DNA from: Brachypodius melanocephalos
Lineage: Eukaryota > Chordata > Aves > Passeriformes > Pycnonotidae
NCBI GenBank assembly: GCA_013398615.1
Contig: VZSR01003807.1
Span: forward strand, 15,039,064 to 15,103,063
Direction: 5' to 3'
Length of the DNA stretch: 64,000 nucleotides
Numbering within the stretch: the stretch's first letter is position 1; each line of letters starts with the position of its first letter. This document shows, in pieces, positions 23,264-35,090 of this stretch. The notes below the pieces were generated by a model, which ran no database searches, had not been told where the DNA came from, and was given only the letters and a program-made list of their open reading frames with translations. The translations under genes were made by a program, and so were the position numbers.

Positions 23264-25093
23264 TTCAACATCAAATACATTGATAAAAATCTTGCACCAA
23301 TCAGGTAGCATAGCAGATTTTTTATTTAGACTTTTTTAGAATTTTTTAGGTGCAAAACAAAGAAAAAAATGCCTCACCAAAACCAAAGACGTCGATAATT
23401 TCATATGCATCAGTGAAAGAACAGAATACTTCAACAAATACATTATGATAGCTGAGCCTATACCAAAGAAAGGTTTTTGCATTGACAGACTACATAGTGC
23501 ACACAAAAGCATTGGTTTCATAGTACATACAATAAGGTAATACATAAAGTGGCTTGATAATGCAAGTCTCGTGACCAGCAGTATATCCCTTCCTTTTTCA
23601 ATGGGCACTTTCTGAAGAAACAGACTTTTAATCATAGGCACACAGGATTACAGAATTTACTAATTTGCAAAATGGCAGCATATAACTTTTTAAAAATATT
23701 TGTTTATTTCTTTAGGCACATTTGAATGCAGAAGAATTTAATACCTTTCTAACACAGTGCAAAACCAAATACCCTTTATGGGCAACAATCACTTTGAAAA
23801 CAGCTTTCAAGATATAAGGCTACCTACGTTTGAAGGATGAAAGGGAACTGTGAGTAGAAAGGGCAGGACAATAGTCTTGGGAAAACATTAATTTTAAACT
23901 CTCAGATCAATTTGCGATTACGCTACAGGTACAGGTGACAGCAAAGATTGCTTTGTATTACAATACCATTGTTAACATCACCTTTCAACACATCACATGT
24001 GTTGACTTTCTATCTGTAAAGCCATATCATGGTTGTAGATAGCATCAAAAGCCTCAAAGTATAAACATCTTTATACAAAGTAAGAAATGCACTTCACACA
24101 AGTTCAGCCAAGAATGCCTTATATACAAAATCCCATTATCTGTAGGCTGAGTTGCACTCTAATTTTAAAGCAGGAAATTATATACACAAGAGGGGCTTGC
24201 CATGTTCTTACCTAAGCCTGTAACAAGACTAAAGACCTACTGAGGCAGAATTTTTACTTTGTTGGTAGTTTGCTTATTTTTAAACATTTGGCACAGCTCT
24301 TAAGGAATCAGTTGGCATCAACTGAAATGGATGGAGGCCCCAGTACAAACCCTGGCTCATATGAAGGGGATGGTTTGGGGTTGTTTTTCGCTTTTTTTCA
24401 ACTCATGGTCCAGTGATCTGCTGACAGTCCTTGCAATATCCTTGGGAGCTCATTTCGGATTATTTCTTTAACTACATTTTTAAACCCCTCAGTGTAGAGA
24501 AGGAGAAAAATCATCAAGTGATGTCACTGAAACACAATAGTAAATTTATCACAACACACACCAAGAAACTTTCATTAAACTATTTTACTCAAGTACAAAT
24601 CTTACTACCCCAACTGGGAGTTTTACCTGAGACAAAATCTGCAACACTGAGATGTGGCTCACACCACTATAAACCAGAGTAGCTTTCACATATTCGAACA
24701 CCACATATTCTGACACCACTAAGTGCTACACATCTCCCTATCTCCTCTTCTACCTCCCAAGTTTTTGCAATACTTCAGTAACAACCATGTTCTCAAACAA
24801 AGCAAATTCATCTGGTCTATTTATGTTTGCCTTGTGCTGGTATTACATTGCCTATGTTTCTAGAGGGTTCTTCTGTTTTTTGATGTTTTTGTTTTTTTAA
24901 AAAATCCATGTATAAACGTTACAAAATAATTCTTTTGTTAGCTGTCCAGAGACATCACTATGAATGTTTTGGTAAAAGCATAATTAGCTGCCTTGAAAAG
25001 TTTTCTTTCATTTTTTTTACATGCTATATATTTTTATGTAATATCCAGCACCAAGTATTCAGGTAGTACTGGTTTGTCAGCTGCAAATATAAA

Positions 25094-25120
25094 GTATATA
25101 TGTATATATATATACACACA
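25094..25120. repeat. (TA)n/(CA) microsatellite
   Basis: Alternating TA with single G, passing into ACACACA. It lies in the inferred ESR1 3' UTR. Confidence 0.85.
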
Positions 25121-26101
25121 TAAAATAGCATCTTGTGAAACAACAATTACCAAATGTCAGGCACAATTGTTTGCATACACGAGAGCATCATTCAGAATTA
25201 CATATGAAAAAGTTGCCATTTTTGAATCATAGACTTTATTTAATCAATTAAATAGCTACATTCAGCTGTCTGATATGGGGGCCATCTTTATAGATAACTC
25301 TGGGAATGTTACTATATTTATTAAGGTGCTGCTTCAATTAAAATCTCATTAAAAACTTAATGACATGGATCCTAAATCTGCCCCGAGGTAAATTAATTTA
25401 TTACTGGGAATCACTCTTACTCTTTCTAAGTTGTCCTTCACTGTTGTCACCACAAACATGGGAGCACTGGTTGAAAGCTAAATTGCTACCTTGCAAGGGC
25501 TGAGCTTTCAGGAAAGCTTTCATAATTATTGTAAGCTGATTGATCTTACTTTTTATATTCCAAGACACATTATGATACTCTTCTGACTGCTGCATGCCAC
25601 TTCAAATCATGCTTTTCCATCTTCACTGGGAAAATCTCTTGAGTGTAAAGGTACTTGCCCTATATAGGTACCATCCAAATCTGACCCTCTGTTGTGAATT
25701 GCTCTCTGTGAACTACCTTTTATCCTCTAGGTCAAATTTACATTTGAATCGATGTAGTGACCTATTCTGGGATGTAGGAAGGGAGACATTCATTTAAACC
25801 AGTTTGCCTTCCAGCTTATGAGCTTGTGTGTTCTATCCTAGAGAACACCACGTTGCATGTACAGTATTTAAAGAGCAGCTCTAATGCACACTGGGCTACA
25901 AGTGAATGATCATGATGTAAGCAGGTGAATTTAACTACAGGGATTCCTGTGCTCCATTCAGATCTTAGCCTGCACTCATTTCAGTAGACCCATGGTTTTT
26001 CTAACACATCTGAAAACCAGCTACTGAAAAAACCCAAAATTTCCATTTTCTTTCATGACACGTAGGAGCTCTCAAAAGCCCCTAGGTACCAAATTAGCGC
26101 T

Positions 26102-26138
26102 CACACGCACACACATACACACACATACACACACACAT
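26102..26138. repeat. (CA)n microsatellite
   Basis: Interrupted CA repeat (ACACACAT units), within the inferred ESR1 3' UTR. Confidence 0.9.
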
Positions 26139-28237
26139 GCTTTTACTGAATACACAAAAAGACAAAATCTTCAGCACATTCAGAAAAAAAATGACACCAT
26201 AATGTGCACCAAGAAAAGGCCTATGAATTTACAGTGACTACTTCACATGTTTAGGCTGCACAGTTTTTGAGGAATAGCCTCAAACATTGGTAGCATGTAG
26301 CTTTAGGCTTTCAAACTGCTCATATCCTCAGATATGTACATGAAACTATTATAGACACCATTATGTACATTCACTAAAGAATTGAATTCTTGACTTGAAG
26401 CACAGACCTGTCCTATGCCTTGCTGCCTTCACAACTGCTGTGAAACTTGATCTCACTGCACACAAACTCTCCCTGTGGGACAGGGAGCGTAATTAGACAT
26501 AGGCACTCCTATATGGCATTACTTGCACTGTTTCCTATATTTAGTTTCTACAGGATATTCCAATCAACATAAAGGTTTCAACTATAATAAAAACATCCCC
26601 AAATCATTTCACTAGCACTGTGGCCAGCTGCTGTGGAGCAGCCTACACACATGCTAGGAAATGCTCTCACTGGCAGGGTGGTTGCTTCCAACCAGCTATC
26701 GGAATAGTCCCTGGTCCGTGCTAATTCCCAATCTGCACCTGTCAACCAGAAGTGCAGATAGCACAGGCAAAGTTTATCACTAGATTAGTAAAATATCCCT
26801 GGCATATGTAATAATCTCATTCCAGTACCCAGCAAAGTTCCCTGACAATTAATTTTCTAGCATAGAGGCAGTCAAACAGCAGCACCAACTCCTACTTTGG
26901 ATAGTATATCAATGTGGAGTTCTTCAGTCTGTTTCACATCTTGTTGAAACTCTTGATGTCAGTGGACCTTTTGTATATTTACAGTTGGTCTGAAGAGTCA
27001 AACTGATCTTTATGAATATCCTTAGGAGCAACAGACTTGTATGGAGAAAGACAGATTGATCTTTCTGGACATGCAGTCCCAGAGTCTACACCATGTCTGA
27101 GGCTCATTGCCCAGTTTTGGTGTCACAGGTGAGCTGGCTCTTAACAGTGATTTTGAAACATGCCACAAGAGCCAAAGAAAGCCAAGACAAGGAAAAACCT
27201 GCTGCTCTGACTGTGCTACTAGCCCTCCCACACACAGCTAGACCACACTCTGCTGAGTGGGATGGGATCATCCCACCCTTCTAAGCCAGTCTTGCAGTGG
27301 CATCCTCACCCCGTGCTTTGTAGCACAACAAAGCACAGGATAGGGGGAGGTATTTTTTGTAAATAGTGCTGGATCCTGTATGTGTGTGTATCCTTTTTTT
27401 TAAGACCTGATGATTTTTGTAATCATCTGGTCTGATGCAAGAGTAATTCTCTATGTTATCCCTGTTTGCCATGTTGCCCTGGATTTACACTAGGGCAACA
27501 AAACAATTTAGCTTTCTAGGATCAGACAAGATAGCATGCATGCAAAGCAATTCATCTGGAGGATATGGTAAAGGTACCTAAAAGTTTGGTCAGAATGAGC
27601 TTGAGAGGGAGTTGTCTGGTGATGTAAGCCAGAGAGGTAAAATAGTATAATTCTCAGACAGCAGTTCCTCTATACTGTAGGAAGAAAAGAGGCAGGACTC
27701 CGACGAAACCACCAAGGCAGTCCCTCACAGTGCAGCTTCCCTATGGCACACTAAGATGCCAGTCAACTTTCTGTTTGCACTGCCCAAGAAGTCATCCAGA
27801 ATCTCTACCAAACTGCTTCAGTTTCAAGCAAGCAGAGGACTAAGGAGCTCAGGATTTTGGGTGTATATTAACAAAGGCTACTACTCATGAAGATACCGAT
27901 ATGCATGGGTGGTATGGCCTATCAATTTAGAGTAAAATGAATGTATGGTTTAGATTAGGACTTAGTTACCCAAATAACATGCAAAATTAAATAAAACACT
28001 GCAAAATTTTAGATCAAGTTAGCCAGAAAATCCTTGCTGGCTGTCCATGGCAATGAAATGTCTTCCATTTAGGAAAAGCAATCAATTTAGGCAAGCGCTT
28101 GACAAACACTCATATGGAAAATGCTGGTGTCTGTTGTCACTGGAGTGTTTTCAAAGGTGGCACTAGAGAGGAAATGAAGCATGAGCTAGGTAGAACACTG
28201 CTGGGTTTCTCACACCACTGTATATGCTGACTTCTGT

Positions 28238-28472
28238 TTATATTGTATTCTGCATATTCTCCTCTTCTTTGCTGTTTACATAAAAAGACTGCAAGGAATG
28301 AGATGAAGCTCCTGCAGTTGTCAGCTGGCTTCGGTTCTCCTCTTCCACGGGGGCAGCACTCCTGGCTGCTGGGGCGTGCAGTCGGTGAGCGTCCAGCATC
28401 TCCAGCAGGAGATCATAGAGTGGCACTACGTTCTTACACTTCATGTTGTACAGGTGCTCCATGCCTTTGTTG
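28238..28472 (-). CDS. ESR1: ESR1 exon 8: end of ligand-binding domain, helix 12, F domain
   Basis: Last coding exon of estrogen receptor alpha, 235 nt with TAA. The leading C completes the split Ser codon begun in exon 7. NKGMEHLYNMKCKNVV carries the His that contacts the estradiol D-ring hydroxyl (human His524) and the conserved Cys530. Helix 12, VPLYDLLLEMLDAHRL, has Tyr537 and the AF-2 residues (Leu539, Leu540, Glu542) intact. The F domain follows (HAPAARSAAPVEEENRSQ, then SHSLQSFYVNSKEEENM, ending QNTI) and is bird-like, differing from the human end. The receptor is a nuclear, ligand-dependent transcription factor. The acceptor is CCCACAG. Confidence 0.98.
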
Positions 28473-28514
28473 CTGTGGGTTGTGATGAAACAACAGTTAC
28501 TTTCCAAATATGCT

Positions 28515-28535
28515 GGGGGGGGTGGGGTGGGGGGG
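28515..28535 (+). repeat. G-run (G8-T-G4-T-G7) beside the ESR1 exon 8 acceptor
   Basis: Three G-runs separated by single T. On the ESR1 strand it is a C-rich tract ending in CCAG, 41 nt before the true CCCACAG acceptor. The length of the runs allows quadruplex folding on the template strand. Confidence 0.85.
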
Positions 28536-29562
28536 AAAGCTACCAGCTATTAATATTTGCTGGGTTCATATAAATCCTGCATTGTACAAAACAACTAACT
28601 TAGCAGTGCATTTCCTGTGCACATCTGCTACAGTCAAGCAGGAGGTGGCACCTTCAAAGAATGTTGCAGACTGCTGTAGTCAAGTTGCCTTCTACAGGTG
28701 TCTCTTTTGCTCTTCTTTTCCTAAAAAGTAGCCTAGAGTACACAGACTCTTAACTTAGCCACTGTGACTACATGGATGGGATGAATTTTGCCTTTCCCAT
28801 AATAAAAAAAATACCAGTTTCGTTTCCTGGAAAATAAGCTCAACCAATTTCTTAGAAAAAGCTCACTTATAACAGTATTCATTCACAAAACTATGAAAAA
28901 GAAATTAACTTTGCTATACATCTGGAATTTCCTTAATTGTACAAATTCTTTTCAGAGGGGGGGAATAAAAGGTTCGTTAACACAAGGACAAAGAAACTCC
29001 ATTAAATGACACAAGTGAAAAAAACCACATGCAGACAGCCCTTGACTTTTCTCCAAAGATCTGTGTATCAATTCAGGAGGTAAAATCTGCATGTTTCAGC
29101 TTTAGTAGCTATGATGGGATGTTTACTCTCATTTAAATTTCATTACCTGAAATAATGAAAATTAAAATTGGTATAGCAACATCTCCTGTGGTGCCATAAT
29201 AATAAAATCTATAGCATATCTTTGTAGAAATTTATCCTGTTAACACCTCATCCACTGAGCAGCTACCCTAAGAGGCAATTTGGGAGAATCATTTGCTGCA
29301 ATTACTAAAAGCGTGTCAGGCATCTCACCTTTGATTAGCAAAAGGCATGGTCCTCTAGACTGGAATTTAGTAATTCTGCATTTATCCTCATCCATACAAT
29401 TCACATAATGATCCTAAATCTCTTTTCTAAAGTGATTTGCAATCATGGCACTTGTGAAATGTGGCTGCATAAAAGTGATAGTTTTATTAAATCTTACAGG
29501 AGACTAAAGTTTGCAGAGCTAGGCTACTCCTACATTAATATTCTACTCAGTACTTTTCCAAC

Positions 29563-30052
29563 ACCTGTGTCCAGGTCTGGGCTCCTCACCCTGAGAAAAT
29601 CTTAGACCTGTTAGAACAGGTTCAGAGCAGGGCCACGAAGGTGATCCAAGGGCTGGAGCACCTCTCCTATGAGGAAATGCTGAGAGAACTGAAATTGTTC
29701 AGCCTGGAGAAGAGAAGGCTTCCAGTACCTGAAGGGGGCCCAGAAGAGAGCTGGAAAGGGACTTTTTACAAAGGCATGTAGTGACAGGACAAGGGAGGGT
29801 GGCTTCAAACTGAAAGGAGCAGGTTTAGATTGGGTACTAGGAAGAAATTCTATACTGAGGGTCCTGAGGCTCTAGAACAGGTTGTTCAGAGAAACTGTGG
29901 CTCCCTCATCCCTGGAACCATTCAAGGCCATCTTGGATGGGGCTCTGAGCAACCTGGTCTGAGTGGAAGGCGTCCCTGCCCATATCTGAAGGGTTGGAAC
30001 TAGGTGGTCTTTAAGTTCCCTTCCAAACCAGGCCATTCTATGATTCTATGAC
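29563..30052 (+). mobile_element. CR1 LINE 3' fragment (about 0.5 kb)
   Basis: Matches the avian CR1 3' end: CACCTGTGTCCAGGTCTGGG, later GGGCTGGAGCACCTCTCCTA, then CAGCCTGGAGAAGAGAAGGC, and the tail ending CCATTCTATGATTCTATG with the CR1 8-bp terminal repeat. A short internal piece after GAGAAGGC is missing compared with the usual sequence. It is a 5'-truncated, dead copy. Confidence 0.95.
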
Positions 30053-30296
30053 ACACATAAGATTACAAGTAGATACTACTTTCTATCAAACTATCAACAC
30101 TATCAAAACAAAAGGCAGAGGAAAAAACTACTAGAAGGGACACATAGGGTAAATATTTTCACATGGAATTTTTTTTTTAAACATCCCTTCACACAGTTTG
30201 CACTCCCACCCACGAAGCAAAAGTGTGCGTGTGCATTTGTGACACCTCTCTTGCACGTGCCCAGCACAGAAGTGCTGACTGTGTGCTTGTTCTCAC

Positions 30297-30480
30297 CTCA
30301 TGTGCCTGATGTGAGAGAGGATGAGGAGGAGCTGAGCCAGCCGTCTGTGCTGCTGCTGCAGAGAAAGACCTGACTTAGCCATTAAATGTATCAGAGTGTC
30401 TGTGATTTTGTCCAGGACACGGTGAATATAGTCTTTCTCTTCCAGAGATTTCAGGGTGCTGGAAAGAAAAGTGTACACAC
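30297..30480 (-). CDS. ESR1: ESR1 exon 7: ligand-binding domain helices 8-10
   Basis: 184 nt, the length of human ESR1 exon 7. The leading GT completes the Gly codon of exon 6. It reads VYTFLSSTLKSLEEKDYIHR, then VLDKITDTLIHLMAKSGLSL, then QQQHRRLAQLLLILSHIRHM plus AG of the split Ser. This contains the dimer-interface helix (QQQHRRLAQLLLILSHIRHM), which is essentially identical across vertebrates. The acceptor is CTCTAG and the donor GTGAGA. Intact and under clear constraint. Confidence 0.98.
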
Positions 30481-33400
30481 CTAGAGTAGGAGGGAGAAAG
30501 AAAACAAACAAACCACAGACAAAAATTACTTTGGTGGACTCAGAGTTGCCCATGGTGTGCCCTGTGGCACCTCTTAAACTGTGTTAAGCCACGAGGTCTG
30601 ACTGTGTGCCAGCTTTCTTGCTTGGCAGCCAGGTTGCTGATCTGAATGACCCTGGAGCATGGATTTGGGCACCGTGGGAAAAGTAGGAGAAGGAAGACAA
30701 TGTCACTTCCCTGCCTGGGTCCCACCAAGGTTTGTACCACGTGCTGGGTGACACCTGCAGCTAGACCTACCTGTAGGCTGTGCTCTTTGTCACTTGGCTC
30801 TGAAACCTTGAGGAGATGCTTTTCCCCTTGAGAACTCTGCAATACTTACCAATCAACACAAGCTTTCAGCAGCTTTTGCCATTTTCCCTGCTGTTTAGTA
30901 TTTGATTTTTAGTGATTTTCTAGGTGATCTGGAACTGAATAATGTTACCACAAAACATGTAAACAAAACCAGGGTTTGTTTATGGATGTTTGCCTCACCA
31001 AAATCCTACCAAGAAAAAGCCTTGAAAGGTGTGCTCCTTCACCTGCAAAGCTGACTCTCCTTTAAAAACTGTGTCCAAATCACCTTGTGCAAATTTAGAT
31101 GTCTTGAATTGCTTACTGCTGACAGTAAGTAGCCTGAAGGTTTGGACCAGATAAAAATTTTTCCAGAGAACAAAATTCTTTAAAACTCCCCCTCCAACAG
31201 CCCCTCTACATCACCTACAAGAGTCTCTTATCCAGGTGTAAGAGTTTTTGCTAATAGCAAATCTTGGGAGCATGAAGCACATCAGTTTTCAAAATGGGAA
31301 AGTTTAAATTATTTTGGGCTGTTTTATCTTGATTTTTTTCTGGGCAACAACACACAGCCAATGTGAATCAGGTCACAACAACACTGTGCTGCCAAAAGAG
31401 AGCTGTTGCATTCAGCATTAGTTTTTTGGACTAAACCAATAACTCTAAACAGGTCGTATTGCCGTAATCCACTCCTGAGGCACCAGAGGTTTAAGAAGTA
31501 CATATGGTAATACAATCAAACTGGCTTCATCATAGAGCGTTCATCGTCCTGTGTCCGTAATAGATTTGACAAATCCTGTGCTTTGCCCCTTCTGCATCAG
31601 CTCACAGAGCCAAGAAGAGATCTGGATTTTCTCATCGGAAAAAAAAATGGTTTCTGGAATAATGTTTTGTTTTGCTTTTCATTAAGGCATCATAAATAGC
31701 AGAATATGGAATGCAGTTAGTGCTATTAAGAGTAAAAGACACACAGACACTAGCATGCACACACAGACAGACATACATGCTAGAGCCTGTCAGACATAGA
31801 TGCTGTGGCTTGTTTTCATTGTTTGCAGCCTTGGGGCTACCACTGGATGTGAAGATAGCTCCCTGACTGTTCAGATGGACAGCAAAGGGAGATTTTTTTT
31901 AACATCTTGGCCTACCTCATCTCCTCACCCATCATCTGGGTACTTCAAGGACCTGACACTTAGAACTACTGTAATCTGCAAGTAGCTTTTATGATTTGGG
32001 GTCTTCTGTACTAAAAAGAGCTGTAAATGTGTTTGTGAATGTGAGTGTCTCTGGGAAAGAGTAAGCAAGAAACTGCTCTAAAAAACCAAAAGGATAACTA
32101 AAACATAGTACAACTTCTGAAAATCATGGGTCAGAGTTCTTAATTTTGGTGATGGGTATTGCTTCAAATTTGATATAGACAAATTATGCAGTGACCTCTT
32201 TTCTCACAGAGCTTTTCATAGCTACTATTATTTTTACTAAAATGGTCCTGGGGCCCCAGCTGAATCTTTCTCAGCTGACTCTGAACCACCTTCACACATG
32301 CTTATTGACAATACAAGGCTGGAGAGCTTAACATATACCTGTAGGGGCAAGATTTTTAAATATTACTGGCAAAACACAATCCACTAGAAGGAAATATTAA
32401 TCTCATAAGTGCCTCCAGAGAAGTTTACTTCAGCCACAAGAACCTATTGTGCTCTTGCAGCAATACCCCATAGCTACATATTACTGAAACTAGTAAAAGA
32501 AAATAATCTTTTAGGAGGAAGTTTTTTTCACCTAGGTCTAGTCTACAAGCTATTAAAAACTGTAAATCAAAAAAGCACTCCTCAATAACTGTAGAGAATT
32601 CGGGCAATTGCCAGTCAATAACTGCCAAGGAAAATTATGTTTAGTTTTCCTTTTTACACCCTCATGGTGATTGTTCCTGCCCCAGGCCACTGACCAGAGA
32701 TTTCCCCCCCAAAAAATGATGGCTATCACGCACTCATACACATCCAAGCAGAGTTTTCAAATGAGGGTGCAGAAAATTGCCTTAGCAAAGTGAAATTTAA
32801 CAGTCTCCAAGGCCTTTCCAAGCCTAAACTGAATAGCTACCAGGTTGATTTCCAATGCTTTCTGTAGGTCAGTGCAGTACAACATAACAGGTGCAAGAAC
32901 AGAGAAAGCACCACCCTACAACCAAGCAAGGCCTGTTGGTCCATGGCCATAACATATTCCAGAACAGGATCCCTTGGGGGCTGCAGTGCTACCATGCCAG
33001 CCCTTGGCATACATTGAGAGAATTTTACATCTCTCACTATATACAATTATATATTTGTTGCATGTTACAGTAGAAGAGAATGCCCTCAACATGTTTTCTG
33101 TCACAATAAACCCCAGTTTAAAATATTTTTAGATTGAGAGTTCAGCCTCACAGAAAAATGTCCAAGGCTCTTCTTCCACTACACCCAATTGCTCTGAAGC
33201 TGTAGCAAGACAGGCTGAGGTATGAGGAAATTCATCTCTGTACCATGCACTCCAGGAACCATCCAACCCCCAAAATAAAGAAATAAATAAGAAGCAAAAT
33301 TTAACAGGAACTGAAAAACATCAGGAGAAACTAATAACAAGCAGTCACATGGAATAATGCATCAGGAGGTCTCCAGTATGTATCAAATCAGCCAAATCTT

Positions 33401-34263
33401 TCCATCTCCATGTGGACTAACCAGCTAACTAATTAGGTCAATCAGCTGCTAAGGCAGATGTGACCTACATCTTCACATCCAAAATGAAAGTCTGTTGCTT
33501 TGCTGCATAGCACTACTCCTCCAGTACACTCAAAAGTAAAACATCTGGCATCATGTTGCCCTTTCATGATTCTAATACTTATTTTCCAGTGTTAAGTAAC
33601 AGCCCTTTAATATTGAGCTGATTGTGGTTTTCAAAAATACTACTGTGCTTTTCTAGTCAAAATGTTTATTCTGCAGCTTTAGAGAGGCACCTTCAGATTT
33701 GTTATTAATCTGGACACAATGATGTTCTTGGTCTTACAGACACATCACCTTGATATCTCAGAAAACTGTGGAAGTAGTGTAAACATCTACTTTGGTTTAC
33801 AAACAAAACCGTCCATCCTTTCCACATGCACTGAACAAAACTGAAAAAAAATTTGCGTTTTGTCCAAAACCACAAGGAAAAGGAGTGTAAAGATATTAAA
33901 CAGCCTCGAAAGATGTTGCAAACACAGAAATGTCCAACAAAGGCAATAAACAACACTACTTCATGTGAAGAGACTACCAGATGTCCAAGGATTTAATAAA
34001 AAAATGTTTGTGTACACTAAGTCAATTAAATCCACACAAAGTTTTAGAATGCAATTGCTTTTAAACATGAGATGTAGCCTAATTAGTCCTATTTGTTTAA
34101 TTAATCCATTTGTTTAAATAATTTTGAGATCTGCTGGTTTAATCACATGCATATATAATACAGACAGCAGCATAATAAGCCAAAAACTCATTTTGTGTTT
34201 CTCTGCTGTTTCTTTAGTAGAAGATTTTTGAATATTTACATATGCACTCACAGAAAGAAATCA

Positions 34264-34645
34264 GGTTAGGGTAGGTTTGGAGGTCATCTAGTTCATCCTC
34301 TTGCTCAAATAGTGGTAACTTCAGGGGTAGATCAAACTGCCCAGATCTTTGTCCAGCTGAGTTGTGAGTGTTTGCAAGGATTGAGATCCTACCAGTTCCA
34401 GTTTCTGGCCAACCTGTTCAGTGCTAAACCTCTCACTGGGTAGAGTTTTTGTTCTGTTTATCTGGTCAGGATCTCCTTGCTGTGGTTTGTCTCCATTGCA
34501 GATTGTCCTTTCTTTTTGCAGCTCTCAGAAGGGTCTGGCCCTGTTTCCTCCACTCCATAACCTGCTCCTCAGCTGTCTGAGGGCTGCAGTAAGACCCTCC
34601 TCTACCTTCTTTTTCCCTGCATGAACCAACTCAGCTCTCCCAGCC
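34264..34645 (-). mobile_element. Old CR1 LINE 3' fragment, minus orientation
   Basis: On the + strand it shows the complement of the CR1 3' region in order: GGAGGTCATCTAGTTCATCC, then CAACCTGTTCAGTGCTAAAC, later AGGGTCTGGCCCTGTTTCC and CAACTCAGCTCTCCCAGC. Highly diverged, so an ancient insertion. Confidence 0.75.
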
Positions 34646-35038
34646 AGGTGCTGCAGAGCACATAATGTTTCATATCTGTCCAGCACTTTATGTGAGAAGG
34701 TTGGCTACATTCTGTGAAGAAAACCATCTCCAGATCTTAGAGAATCTATGCCAAACACTTACACAACTCTTACACATACCCCAAATTATGCCACTGATTT
34801 CTGTATTGCAGTCTAATGCCTCTTAATTTGAACATCTAGAGAGTCTGACAGTAAGAAACTTGTATTCACATTCCCACTGTCTAGTTATAAAATTAGTTTA
34901 TTGTAGTAATACAAATACTGAAACGTACATTTATGCATATAATGACAAGCAACACAGATATACATCTTGTGGCCATATCTCTTATGTGCAGAAGGAAATT
35001 TGCCTCTGATTATCACTGGTTTCACTTGCTATATATAT

Positions 35039-35090
35039 GGGGGGGTGTTTGTTGTTCCTTTGGATTTTGGGGGATTTTTGGGGGCTTTTT
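35039..35090 (+). repeat. T/G-rich stretch with three G5-6 runs
   Basis: G-runs of five or six separated by T-rich spacers; low complexity, with weak quadruplex potential because the loops are long. Confidence 0.6.

Larger units (their letters stand above)
23240..28237 (-). other. ESR1: ESR1 3' UTR (inferred, about 5 kb)
   Basis: The stretch downstream of the ESR1 stop is AT-rich, free of recognisable CR1 elements, and runs to a canonical AATAAA on the minus strand at 23258-23263 followed by a T/GT-rich region. Human ESR1 has a 3' UTR of over 4 kb, so this length fits. Several other minus-strand AATAAA copies (for example near 25223 and 25316) could give shorter forms. The exact end is inference. 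Confidence 0.5.
28473..30296 (-). other. ESR1: ESR1 intron 7
   Basis: Intron between exons 7 and 8. On the minus strand it ends with an unusual C-run (28515-28535 on +) shortly before the acceptor. It contains a CR1 element at 29563-30052 in + orientation, antisense to ESR1. Confidence 0.9.
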
